NCBI RefSeq assembly: GCF_036669915.1
Contig: NC_089319.1
Coordinates: 9,378,580 to 9,442,579 of the forward strand
DNA: 64,000 bases
Source: Pocillopora verrucosa
Taxonomy: Eukaryota > Cnidaria > Anthozoa > Scleractinia > Pocilloporidae
Reading direction: 5' to 3'
Part shown: positions 15,201-26,700 of the stretch, one piece after another
Layout: each line of letters begins with the position of its first letter
Numbering within the stretch: the first letter of the stretch is position 1
Translations under genes and position numbers: made by a program
Notes under the pieces: model-generated
Seen by the model: the letters and a program-made list of their open reading frames with translations, nothing else
Told to the model about the DNA's origin: nothing
Database searches by the model: none

Positions 15201-16038
15201 GATTAGCAAGCCTATTCATCAGTTATTCTTCTGCTCCAGGATCTAACGACCATGGGAACTGCTGACCAAGAGGCTGGCCCGGGAATATTCTAGTCAGCGC
15301 TGGAGTTCGAGTTTTAAAAGTTCCCAAGAGGAGAGTTATCGAGTTAAGTCCTAGAGGACACATGGAGACATTTGAAGAAAATTTTAACCCCAAACACAGG
15401 TTAGTAACAATAAACCCAGCTACAATTCTAATTCTAAACGCTGTTGTAGTCAGGTGGTTCATTTATTTATATACATGGTTCCTCCACTGATGATATTTAC
15501 TCCCATGTTGGCTGGAAAGAATGAAATAAAGGCTACCTTTAAAGATATCACGTTTCGAAAGAGAAAAAGCAATTTCTTTAAACAAAGAAGGGCCTTTCGG
15601 TTTCTCTTAAAATGTGACTACCCCGCGCGAGCGCATACAGCTAAAACTACGTCATCCAAAACTTACCCCAGACATCCTTGCATCATTGAGTTTTAGCGCA
15701 CTTTTAGCCTTCAAAGCTGAGAGTCTTTTAAAGCTAGGGTATGGAAATTTTAGCTTCGTAGTCAAGTGTGCGAATGAAGTTTCATTGATAAATCCATAAT
15801 TTTAGCCTGAGTATTTCGTTATTTTCCACGTAGATGCCTATCGGACGAGGAGCTTTATCGAGATTATCTGGCCGCCGAGGCTTGGTTAGACTACAGAAAG
15901 AAAGTTGTACGGAATGTTATGGACTCCAAAGCGGGGCGCTTTATTGCCCTGTTTCTGCCACAGAAATGGGATCCTCAGGCTGGACGACGTGGCCTGGGAG
16001 CAAGCCTGGAACGTGATTTTATGAACAAAAATATTTAA
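6254..16038 (+). CDS. CNBD2: CNBD2-like cyclic nucleotide-binding domain protein
   Basis: Exons: 6254-6871, 8828-9037, 10953-11116, 11619-11766, 12542-12693, 13588-13660, 13780-13845, 14403-14580, 15294-15399, 15834-16038. Joined, this gives about 639 aa; vertebrate CNBD2 is about 576. Residues 1-206 (exon 1) are basic and Ser-rich with no domain. Exon 2 has the basic amphipathic FRRAVYLIRI helix typical of CNBD2 proteins. The cyclic nucleotide-binding fold covers about residues 320-440, with VRQGHPG, FYFIVSG and a phosphate-binding cassette FG/EIALISEEARRTAT split across exons 4 and 5. It keeps the Glu and Arg expected to hold the cyclic phosphate, so cAMP or cGMP binding is plausible. Family knowledge: CNBD2 is a testis-enriched cytosolic cAMP binder needed for sperm. 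Oddity: exon 9. The best splice sites (donor 14577, acceptor 15239) match in phase but give a TAG after 17 codons; the weaker pair used here keeps the frame. See findings. Confidence 0.8.
7142..7273. repeat. Fold-back (CGTTTCGAGCG) element, partial
   Basis: In CNBD2 intron 1. Contains GACGTTTCGAGCGATAACC and TGGCCAATGTACATTATCAA, the diagnostic parts of the family seen complete at 42628-42892 and 58769-59024. Confidence 0.65.
8045..8560. repeat. Two degenerate copies of a 'CCAATCAGA / GCGCGGGAAA' interspersed repeat
   Basis: 8045-8280 carries AAAGCGCGGGAAACCGCGAATGACC and GTAAAACCGAAGCAATCCTGAAATAC. About 8338-8560 is a second, more diverged copy. Other copies lie at 38384-38670 and 58545-58770. 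Located in CNBD2 intron 1. Short non-coding element; class uncertain. Confidence 0.55.
9229..9433. repeat. MITE-like element with GCCTGCGAG-type ends
   Basis: In CNBD2 intron 2. Left end GTCTGCGAGCAAGCC, right end GGCCTTTCTCGCAGGC, approximately inverted. The interior has CTTCGCCCGCGGGAAG and a paired CTTCCCGCGGG. A related half-copy lies at about 10447-10546 and a compact full copy at 39706-39868. Confidence 0.6.
10447..10546. repeat. Partial copy of the GCCTGCGAG-ended element
   Basis: CCGCGGCCGGAGAAACGGGC, then CTGCAGCGCTATTAATAAGG, matches the right part of the 9229-9433 element. A (GTC)n run precedes it at about 10436-10451. Located in CNBD2 intron 2. Confidence 0.5.
12931..13036 (-). 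repeat. TTAACCC-type short repeat, reverse, partial
   Basis: CNBD2 intron 5. Reads CAACCCTATAACTCC, then TACTGTCTGCCATACAG and GAGAAGTTGGTATTGGGTCAAC, the reverse complement of the family consensus. Confidence 0.6.
13049..13098. repeat. Three 10-bp tandem units plus an inverted copy
   Basis: TTATCCCCAG is repeated three times at 13049-13078 and followed by CTGGGGATAAC at 13086-13096, so any one unit can pair with the inverted copy in a short hairpin. Lies in CNBD2 intron 5, directly after the partial repeat. Confidence 0.75.
14085..14360 (+). mobile_element. tRNA-derived SINE in CNBD2 intron 7
   Basis: A-box-like TGGCTTAGAAGC and B-box-like GGATTCGAGAC lie about 30 bp apart. They are followed by TTGGGTAAGGCACGTCACTCTCA and CCAGCATCCTCTTCAG, a tail layout seen in animal tRNA-derived SINEs. 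The copy is diverged. It ends about 45 bp before exon 8. Confidence 0.6.
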
Positions 16039-17601
16039 ACTGAATGAAAAGAGCTGCTTTAATGATCTAACGCGTACGAAAGATACCCTCTGTCCCGACT
16101 TCTCTGGAAGAGTCTGGCCATAACAAAATCATGCCTCGCATATGCGAGCAGAGAAAGATATTGAGGGGTCAAGCTACAGCCGTCACTGTCACACAATGTC
16201 GGTGGGGGGAATTCACCGGTGTCTTCCGACGTTTCTTGACAAAGAGATGGAAATAAATTATTTCTTAAAGGCATTACATCGACATAGTTATTTTTATTTC
16301 ACTAGTTTATCTTTTTCTTTGGTTGTTCAGTCTACCCCAATGTTATTATTGGCAGTTGAAGACATCGGAATATCGCACAATCTGTCCAACTCTTGGCCTT
16401 ATAAAGGGAGGGGAGGGGAAGAGGTTTTGATGGATAGATTGAGGGATCTGCGGGTTTGCCTCAACATATGAACGGATTACCGATTATGGATTGTGGATCG
16501 CATGCTCAGTGTTTGCCTTATTTGCCATAAGGCCTTTGCCTTATGTTTCACGTGCCGTCAGACTTCGACGATGAGAGAAAGCAAAAGGCCTCTCCTGACC
16601 GATAGACCCTGACTAATGAGCAATTCCTCTGTGATGTTATAACGTTACTTTCTCAAACACAAAGGCAGAAAACTTCGTGTAAAACCTTAGAACTTTCCAG
16701 GACAATTAAAAGCAAAAAAGGGCAAATTATTCCTCGAAAACTTTTATATTGACGCGGATCGGGATTTGAAAGAAAATAACTTCCGTTCAACGGGTCGGGC
16801 AAAATAATAGCCTGGATCGGCGGACTTACATACCCCTAATCACGCCGTTTTCCTCCCCTAAAATAGTCTTCCTTAACTCTGTAAACCCTACACTGGACGA
16901 TCAGACAGGTTGCTCACACTAACTGGAAATGTTTTGTCGTTTTGGTTGTTTCTTATTACAAAGTAAAATAATCAAAAGTGTTTTTTATAATTTTATTTCA
17001 CCGTTCAGAAAAAAAGTCTCAATGAGTTGCACAATGATGAACCGTTAACAGCTCGATTTTTAAGATGACTTATTTTATGAGTATTTTTTTCCAGACTTAA
17101 GCATCAATTGCCGTGCATTACTGTTTGACTGAGTAGCGAACATCTAAACATAACAGATAGTTCGTCACCCCCAGGAGGCTGGGAGCGACGATAAGCTGAA
17201 TCCTGCACGCCTTTTGATTTGTTCTCTCTACTAATCTATTGTAGGACAGACGCATAGATGACGTCACCAATAACAAATATTTGCTTTTTTATTACATAAA
17301 ACAAATAGACTGCATTTTGACGTGGGTCTGTTCAGTAATAGATCACAGAAGACATCCAAATATGATAAAAACGTCAGCGACACACTCGGTTGCTCCTTAT
17401 GCACCACTTCTTTGTTCTTGCCACATTTTGACGTCTGATCTGTGATCTATCACTGAGCAGACCCACGGCAACATGGGAGCTATTTGTAAATTACTCTTCA
17501 CAAACGAAATCACTCACACAACACAAGAAAACAAGAACATCGACAACAAGTTAAAGTTGAGGGAACTTCATTTGAGGAATCTTTCTAAAAAATGAGCGTA
17601 A
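16039..17601. other. Intergenic between CNBD2 (+) and myotrophin-like paralog (-), convergent
   Basis: A possible polyadenylation signal for CNBD2 (AATAAA) lies at about 16252. An inverted-repeat element is at 17318-17471. Otherwise no gene or RNA was recognised. Confidence 0.5.
17318..17471. repeat. Inverted-repeat (MITE-like) element
   Basis: Left arm GTGGGTCTGTTCAGTAATAG continuing ATCACAG; right arm, as reverse complement, GTGGGTCTGCTCAGTGATAG continuing ATCACAG. Arms are about 35 bp around a roughly 80-bp spacer. No ORF. Confidence 0.75.
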
Positions 17602-20600
17602 TTACTTTTTGTATTCTTCTAAAAGAGCCAGGATCTTTGTAAAATTCTTGTCCTTCGCGATATCATAAGCTGTTTTTCCTGTTTCATCTTCTATAGTTGG
17701 ATCTGCTCCCTGGTTAGAGAGAGAATGAAAATGTTATGCAGTGGATATCTGGCACGCTGAGTACTTATACTGGGTCTTTGTATGTATCTCTTCTCAGGAA
17801 GGAGTTTTGAGGGCAAATAAGAATGTCAATGTGAGGTCTACTTTGAAGCCGTTCCTTGGTTGTCGATCGGAACGTTATGTTACTCTCAAAAGAAGTTTCT
17901 TCTGAAGGAGAGTTCGACCCTCATCCGAAGATAAACACCTTTAAAAATGCCACAGACCTTTACTGCGCAACCTCAACCGGAAATGCTCTAAGGTCATGGT
18001 CTTAATGACCAAAATTATTTAGCTTCCTTTTTCTCTGTTATTAGTGGTATTATTTGAAACTGGCCACTCGGCGAAAATTGCTTGATGTCCTCTTGTGGCT
18101 TGCTCAAGGTGTTTAGTGTGTAATCGGGATGGGATGGCAGCCCGAATGAAAAGTAAAGAAAGGTTCAGCCGAGTAGATCGTAACCCGTCCCAAACCTCAC
18201 TCCTATTTCTTTTTGCGTTAGCACCACGCCCCTCCACCTAGCCCTGTTTAGTATCTGAACGCCTGGTTAATCCTATTGTTTAAGCGGACCATTCAACGCA
18301 ATGCATAAAAATCATGCACCATCTACCTGCCCCCCCTCCCCTCTAAAAATATGCGCTTTTGAACACGTGTCTAAGATTGTACCTTCTACAGTTTGAAAGA
18401 GATGGAAAAAAATTGGATAGTTGCCTGATCAGTCTTTGAAATGATTCTGTTTAACCCATTACCTCCCATTAATGACCAGGAGAAAATTTCTCCGTACAGT
18501 AGTGATACAATATCAAGCACACAAGTGATGAGAATAAAGTAAAATATCAATTAGGGGATTATTAGTTGATCAAATACCAAATTCTCCAAATTTAATATCA
18601 TAAGAATTGTATGTCAAGACAGTAAAGAGAATTACTATTGAGATCATGGGAGTTTAAGGGTTAATTTCGAGCACATTTCCGCATGGAAACAAATTACCCT
18701 GCAACATTTTACATCTGTCGGTTCAGCAAGATAACACACCTACCTCTTTCAAAAGAAAAGCTGCCGTGGGAAGATGATCTTTATCAACTGCGGCCATCAG
18801 TGGAGTCATACCAAAAAGGTCTTGGAACTGGAGAGAGAGGAAACAGGTTTTAAAGAGAAACAGAAATAAAAATCACGCCTGTATCATGAAACTATGACGA
18901 GAATGAACATTAGGCTTTTTAAGTTGAGAAGATGGATGACTGTACTCCCTTCTAAAAATACTACTGCTTACCATGGTAATTAATATTGTTATTTAAAACT
19001 AGTGAGGGTACCTTTGCCCTTTTGCTTGAGATAGGTCGTCTTTCATTACCATGTCCTTGTAATACACGTGGTGTTTTTAGATCACCATGAGGGTGTTGAA
19101 AAATGAACTCCAAACCAACCGTTACGAACGAAAGCGGAAAGTGTGGAATGAATATTGATAACCTCAAAACGTTGTAAGTATTTGACATTAGGAAACATGG
19201 TACTGGACATCCTCAGAAGACTATGTGTTTTCAGATTAATTAAGGCATGATTTTCCGCGATAACAGCTGCTCGGGTCAACTTACACACCAAGTAATAATA
19301 AAGTACTATTACATGTGTCTTCCAAGGGGGTCTGTTTGGAAATAGGATCTAAGCACGCGAGCCGGCGGGCTTGGTACAAGCAGGATAGCGTATAACAGTC
19401 ATAACAAGACTTGGCATTTTCCGTTCAGCTGTCGGGTCTATATTATGATATTTATAATAGTAATTGAACTGAGTGGTGTGTAATTTGGTCTGAAATAATA
19501 TGCGTGATTTCAAAATTGATTTGAAAGTTTGATTCAGACAAAAATTGAACGACACGAAGTTCAGTTACCACTTTATTACATCTATTTTTGAAGTCGCAAA
19601 ATTCAGTTGCTCGGATAAAGGATTTTTGGTCTTTACAAATGCGTGTTGATCCAGTGGTGAGCTGATTTGTAGAAAGTTGCAAAAGTTGTGTTTCAATTGG
19701 ATTGGTTTCTTTAAACAAGCAATTGGTTGTTGTATTTTAAATCTTCCTCACTGGTTGATAAAAAGATGCGATTTAAAGCAAAAATTGGTGCGATTCGTGA
19801 ATAAATCGCACCAATGAGAGCCACTTAGATTACAAGGATCACCAGTGCTGTCAAATGGATGTAATAATGTCTGATATCTGGCACCGTCCTAAACTATATT
19901 TAGCAAGGTGAAACAGGAGAATTAATTATTTGCTGGCAGGATAAATTAGAAAATCTCTAAAAGAGGAAAGATAAATCCAGAGGGCGATGGCGAATTTCTT
20001 CCGACAAGACTTGACAAAGGAGTCGGCTGTAAATGTCATGATTAGGCAAAGATATAATCATGGTTCCAAACCACCATATGACTGTATTTACAAAATATGT
20101 TCTTACATCAATGATGGCCATGTTGTCTAACAGAAATCTAACGATCGGAACTTTTTATGCATAAGCGGCGTAATGGAGAGCATTTCGCCGTGTCTCCCCT
20201 CAGCGTTGATTTCAGTTCCCTGCGAAAGAATACTTCGTGAGATCGTCACCGCTCCAGGACGAGGACTGGGTAGATAGAAGAGAGAGAGTTCGAGAGGGGG
20301 AGGGACGGGCCATATCATTTGACCTCGGTCAACAATACTCACCACTTAAAAAAGATACACCCTTGCCTTCTGTGCAAAGCTGTTCAGCGTCCTGATGTTA
20401 AATTCTCCCAACACGCCTAAAAGCTCTCATTTGTGAAATATTCTAGCAGACTACTAGTACAGTTTCGCTTCTTCCAAGCTATCGCCCGACTTTCCTACGC
20501 TGTGACGATTTTCTATTGCCAGGCATCGCTCCCAAGAGCATGCAACATACTGTTGTGATTCTTTACCCAAGACATCGACACTGTTTTTAGTTTCAAAGCA

Positions 20601-20798
20601 CTAGTTTTACTTGATACTAACAAATAGCCAACAGAAGCGAAGCCTGCATAGTGACTTAACGACTTCACGGCTTCTATCTAGACTGCACCCCTTTAGTTCT
20701 GCCTAGCTCTGGAGAACTCACCGCCTTCTTAGATGTTTCTCGACATAAATTAAATCCCCAGTCTGAATGGCCTGGATAAACTGTTCGCTGGCGCTCAT
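17602..20798 (-). pseudogene. Myotrophin-like ankyrin-repeat paralog, disrupted
   Basis: Exons, coding order: 20798-20722 (starts MSASEQFIQAIQTGDL), 20265-20107, 18827-18744 (FGMTPLMAAVDKDHLPTAA), 17709-17602 (GADPTIEDETGKTAYDIA to stop). The exon pattern and ankyrin helices match myotrophin (118 aa in vertebrates), here about 140 aa because exon 2 starts with an extra basic stretch. Splice sites are GT/AG. Phases agree at every join only if exon 2 were one base longer: its reading shifts frame after INAEGRHG, where the ankyrin signature NALHYAAYA appears in another frame, and that frame then hits TAA before KVPIVRFLLDN. So there are two independent lesions in one exon while exons 1, 3 and 4 are clean. 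It lies about 3 kb downstream of myotrophin on the same strand, which suggests tandem duplication. Alternatives: sequencing error plus one true variant, or a functional truncated transcript. Known myotrophin roles (capping-protein and NF-kB binding) should not be assumed. Confidence 0.7.
18451..18664 (+). repeat. TTAACCC-type short repeat, near full length (subfamily A)
   Basis: Starts TTAACCCATTACCTCCCATT and ends GGGAGTTTAAGGGTTAA. The interior has GGGGATTATTAGTTGATCAA and CATAAGAATTGTATG. Sits in intron 3 of the myotrophin-like paralog. Confidence 0.8.
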
Positions 20799-23770
20799 GG
20801 TTCAAGCAGACTGTCAACTGGCTTCAAGTAGCTACAGGACACTTATGGATATCAGCGAACAAACTAACAGATGTATTCACGTACAGACTCTTTGGCTGAA
20901 TTCTTAACACTGTTAATTATCAAATTCTTAAGCTCGGGTCATGCGTGTTGGCAAACGCACTGATCCGTTCAATTTGATTAATTATCAAGATAAGAGACTT
21001 TTGTTAAAACTTTGTCTGTTTTACTCAAAGCGCCGATAGGGGTTTATTGGGTTCTGTTACCGTAGGCGCAAACAAACAACAGATTTAAAACGCATCTCAA
21101 TAAAAAGTTGTAGATCTTGTTACGATGACGATTAGCTTATCTTGTGTTCTGTGGAGGGAAAATACGTTCGTGTTAACAAGAGAAAAAACCCATAGAGGTC
21201 ATTAAAAATTTCGTTATCAACAGTCCACAATGGGTCCCAGGTGGCTTATCTCGCGTCGTTTTCGAGTGTTTCTTTTGTGACGTCATGACCGGTTGCAGTT
21301 GGCAACGTTTCCTTGAAAGGCTATGATACTCGCTTGAGATCATGTTCAAAACATAACAGAGATCAGTCAGACAGGCCTAAAAAGGTACAATGTTTTTGAA
21401 ATATTTTACCTGGTGGGTCTTCATTAAAAAAACGCATATCACATGGCGTGAGAGAGAATGCAGTTAATGATGTCAGATTGGTCATTCTGATAGAATTTTT
21501 GAAGATGTGGCGGTTTTAATTCCGATTTCCTTTTTTTTAAGAGTTATGCTTTATCATAACTTTTAATTTCAAAATGTGTCAACGAACGCAAATTTTCGAC
21601 AAATATCTGGCTTCCAGTGTTAGACTCGCCACTTAACTGTAAAGGTAAATACTTACTGTCAAAGAAATACAAACACACAAACAAACAAGAAACAGAATCC
21701 CGTTACCCGGCCAAGAAAATTTATCTCAAATTTCAATACAAAAAGACGCAGATCGCTCCAGTCATTGCTTTGGCAGACAGACACTCTTCTCATTTGTCGA
21801 GTTGTTTTTTATTTAAAACAAACAAGGACCAGGTTATCTAGCGAGATAAAAAGGTTACCAACCCAAAGTAACCTCCTGGTTTAATTTCCCCCTCCTGGGT
21901 GGGGGAGATGGGAGAAGGTGGAGAGACTAAGACCATTGTACGCACTGGAGATTGATTCGAACTTCTTAGTCAGGTACCAGTATCCCCGCGTATTGGGTTT
22001 ACCTGCATTTAATGTCCACTTTAAAAAGGGGGTAGGAAGAGAAGTATCAATGTAATAGATTTTTTTAGTTAGTAACTTCTTTTATCCAACTACTTTCTGT
22101 CCTTGTACAAGAAGTCTCGCCGCTCAATCAGAGGTACTACAGCAGGCGATCTTTCAAATCTGTCAGTTTTGGGGAGGGGGGCGGGACTTCATAGAGCCGT
22201 TGACCAGTTTTCAAAGTCCAACTTACTTTTGTAAACAAGAAACCGTCTGCCTCACTCTGTGGACAAAAATTCATTCACTCCATGGTGGTACAAAAACTTT
22301 ACTATTGCTTGTCGTTTAATACTGTCAGTACTCTCACAAGAAAAAGACATAATATTTCCCGCTCTTCCACTTGGGCGTGACCAACATCTTGAGCTCATCA
22401 TGCGAAAAGGCCAAAGTATTAAAAAAAATTACGCTTATCCCTGAAGCTACCTTTTTGACTAATTATGAACCTCTAAACTTGCTAAGTGCGTTCAGTTTAA
22501 ACAGTTAACTGAATTTAATTCAAGACCACGTTAATAGTGTAGTGGGCCTTTCAAGGGTCAACCAGTGAGATCCAATTGGCAATTAGTTCTCATACACATC
22601 ACCTTCACACACTGGCAATTTGGATATTATACAACACAAACACAGCGACAGCATTTTTAACCAAGGCTGGTGACAGAAACTGCTGGCCATTCAGGCCCAG
22701 TGGGCTTGCTGACACACGGGAGTCCCCTGGACTTCAGTCTGAGTTTTTGATTCACTGTGAGGAATTATGTAAACCAACATAATGAAGTTTTGCAAAGCAC
22801 AGTGCCTAATTGTAGGCACTTCCAGATACCCCTTTGAACATGTTTGAAAAACTTGATTAGGAACCAATCTTAATCAAAACTTGCAGTATTTATTGGCCTT
22901 CAAGACAGCGATTACACAGTGTGATAAATTTTATCACAAAAGGAAACAGTAACTTTCAAAGATCAAGCTACTAGCACAAGGAGGTAGATGATGGGGAACA
23001 CACTAACCCCCATTGAGAGGGAACATCAATATCATCTATACCCCATATCTAATTAAGTAATTGATACTTGAGAGAGGGACCAGCACATTTGTCAACTCTA
23101 GACTTGTGTAGCGGACAACATGGATTACAAACACATCAGACAAAGGTTCAGAAATTAAACAGATTGCTTATAGCCCTTTAATACAATCCAAACCAAATTT
23201 CATTATGACAACTCAGTAATAATAAAACACTTGAAAGTCAAATTCTAAAAGCTATTAACTAGGTTTTTGTCCATGTTTAGTTTTATCTTTGTACAAAAAT
23301 GCTTCATTCTGTTATCAATGACCAATGGAAACTTGTAGGCTTCTTCCTCTAGTACTTGTAGGCTTCATACCTTTTTTAGCTTCACGGAAAGAAATTACTA
23401 TCATTACTATTGATTCTTCTAGCAGCCATTGCCTCTGTTGGAGAAGGAAAAGAAACAGATGTTACTAAGAGAGAGGAAACACTCCACTGAAGGGAGTATG
23501 CTGAGTACACTGCTAAAGGGTTGCACAGGGTTACTCCGGGCATTTCATCATATTCTCCCAATACAATTTCCATCAGTAAATGTACTTCTACTCCTGAGGT
23601 GGACGTGAAGCATTGTATTAGTGACATGTTTTTCCCTAAGAACACAGAACATTGAGGCCACCAGGGTCACGCAACCAAATTTCTTGAAGCAGCGTCTAAG
23701 GGTCTCAACTGGAGGGCACTAGAAAGGGGGAAAAAAAAAAGGAGAGAGACATACTGTTTTTATTGGCAAT
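20799..23770. other. Intergenic between the two myotrophin-type genes
   Basis: No gene recognised. A perfect CRE-type palindrome TGACGTCA occurs at 21278-21285, about 480 bp upstream of the paralog start; its relevance is unknown. The stretch from about 22440 to 23770 may include the 3' UTR of myotrophin. Short open frames here show no domain. Confidence 0.45.
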
Positions 23771-26700
23771 CTACATGAGAAGACTTTTAACCTCATCTGT
23801 CTCTGCACATTCAATATAAGAGCTACCATCTGGAGCCCTTCAAAGTCTTAGTCAGCCCGCCCGGATTGAAAAATGCCCAGTGGGTCATACCTGTAGAATT
23901 GAATTGTGGGATCTATCTCATAATATTGGGCAAGGTGAAAGAAAATTTTGTGATTATCTCTTGAGATGCTGTCAGCACTCTAAGGTGATATTGCATCCAA
24001 ATGTGGCCACAAAAACAAGCAAACTACTTGATGCATGGGAAAATGTGAACAGACTAAGGTGTGATTGCTTTTTGTTTAATAATCATCTGATTGGTTGAAA
24101 GAGTGGTACAAGTTTTCTGGATCAATCATGAAGTGAAGTTAAGTAAAACCAGAGCAATTCTGGAATAATTTCAATATTTAATTAAAAATTGCTCTAAATA
24201 CAAATTTTTGAGGCCAACCCTCTTTTTATTGTTGATTAGAATATTTTGTCAGTGGGTTGTGTAAATATGATTAATGGCCCTCATCAATCTTGGTTTTTGG
24301 ATGCATTGATTACAAGAGGAAACTCTTGCCCTTGCAGAGTTCTCTTACCTTTTCAAGTAGTAACTTGACGCAGTCTGTGTTACTTTCATATATACTTGCT
24401 AACAGAGGAGTGATTCCATATTTGTCTGCACGCTTTGATATAGATAAGTAATACCATTAGTTCATATGACTCACATGGAAAAAGCTACCTAAAATACACT
24501 GTTGTTCAGGATAAGTAATCCAGGATCTTTTCACTTGAATGTATGATAAGAGACCCAAATTGAACTCTACCAACTCTTCAACATAACCCTAAGTACTAAA
24601 TAACAGCAATCATACAAATGCATACAAAATCATCCTTATAGTTTGCCAGAGCAAGCAAAGCTACATCAAGGGGAAGGTAAAATAAAGGCCATTTCTCCCC
24701 TAATGCAGCTCATGGGTGGAGAGGGTGGGTGAATTATGACAAAGGCAGGTTCTCAGGTTGAAAGGGAACTAAAAGTGATATTACAGAATAAGAAATGAGT
24801 ACAACATGATCAGTGCAGAGTTGATGAGTAACCAACAGATGCTTTTTTAATACACTGCCATTGGATAATATCCAATGCCTCACAACTGTTTAACCCTCTA
24901 ACTCCTCAGAGTGATAAGCATCTAATTTCTCCCCACAGTATCACCCCTAAATCAAACATTAAGTTCATGAGAATAAAGGAAATGATCAGAAACTCAAGAA
25001 GCTCTTGATTGTTAGACAACTTCTCCTTACAAACACCATATAAAATGTATACAAAAGAACAGTAAGGAGAACTTGCATATGGATGTTAGGGTGTAAAGGG
25101 TAAATTTTTTAAATTCAGAACCGACCCTTTACTTAAACAGGTTTTTGTAAGACTGAGAGTAACAAAATTGATAGGAAAACTCACATTTATGTCTGCTCCT
25201 TTCGAAAGAAGATACTCAATTACATTACTTTGTCCATAATCTGCAGCAAAATGTATCCCACTTCTTCCATTCAGTATTTCTGCATTCACGTCAAAACCCT
25301 TAAAAATAAGGGTATTATGAATATTTAAACCCCATGCCTGTTTTATAATAAAATAGACACTACTGAAGAATTTACTCAACCATCCTTGCAGATTTTTTGT
25401 GGAATAAATAGGCAGTTTTTCATGCAAGGTTGTAATAACTAGTAAGCATAGCTGGCGGTTTTGTTGGGTAGCACCTGAGCAAACTGTGAAGCAGCAAGGG
25501 GAGTAATATGGAGGCTTTCTTTTAGAGAAAAAATCTAAGAATTTAGTTGACATGGAGGAAACTGTCTATATTACATTAGGAAAAATGTCTGTGTTTCTTG
25601 AAAGTGATGTGGAAATTTTAGTGTTCTCAAAGCTTTGCCTCTACATATGGGTTTTGGGAGAATTTGACACAGTTGTACAAAGCAAATTATAGTCAAGGGT
25701 TTTCATGACTTTTGATACTTCTTTTGCATTAGCTATTTCATTTGTACTGCAGGCTTAGTAAACCCTTTACACCCAAACAATTGCAATTTCCATCATAGCA
25801 GTGCCACTGACGTACCTAGATGCACATTTTTCATCTCTCAGGCTGTGGCTTATGTACAAAAGCCATTTTATCCAAACTCCTTATAATCTGGCAACTGTGT
25901 AGATTTGTTTCTGGTTTGAAAATTCTCATTTTCAAATCATTTAATTTTTCTATTTATGAAAATTAAACTTCAGTCACAACAGTTTATGCAAATAGGGTTC
26001 ATAGTTCATAAATTGTTGTATTGTATTCATTTATCTTATCAGAGCTTGTGTACAATTTCTGCCTAGGACATTTCACAACATGAACAAAAAATGTTACCTA
26101 CACATCCAAACAATTTGTCTATCCTTCAGAAAGTTATGTTTGAAAAACACTCCAGCTCATAGAAGATTGTAAATAATTAAACAATATGCGACGTGGCTTT
26201 GAAGTCACATTACATACACCAATAAACTTCAATGTGATAATACTGAAAGTAAAAAATTCTGAAAGCAGTCTGAACTCCTTGTCTTCGAATCGCATTGCTT
26301 AAGGTGTTAAGATATTTGTAACTAATGGCACATTCTGATAAAAGATAACTTTGCTTCAATAAATACTTTACGTGGTTCAAGTACAAGCGATGCACATGTT
26401 AGTTTAGTTACCAAAAAACATTTGCATACATGTTTAATGGTACTGTATCCAGACAAGATTGATGTCTAAATTTCTAACAAAAGCTCCAGAACGTATACAA
26501 AACTGAAACTACGTCCCTACAATTGTAGCAAGTTCCCTTAGAACCAGTTGTAGTGTTTTAAAGGAATCGAATACGTAACTATAGAGATCAAGAAACCTTG
26601 CGAAATTCGAGAAGCAAAACAAGACGGCAATAATCTGCAATAATCCGAAAGCCTAGCAAACCTTGCACATTACAATTTTCTACAAAAATTTCACAAATTG

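Noticed and set aside
20799..20890. Extra coding exon upstream of the myotrophin-like paralog
   Set aside because: The ATG at 20798 matches the start of myotrophin exon 1; upstream sequence has no in-frame support.
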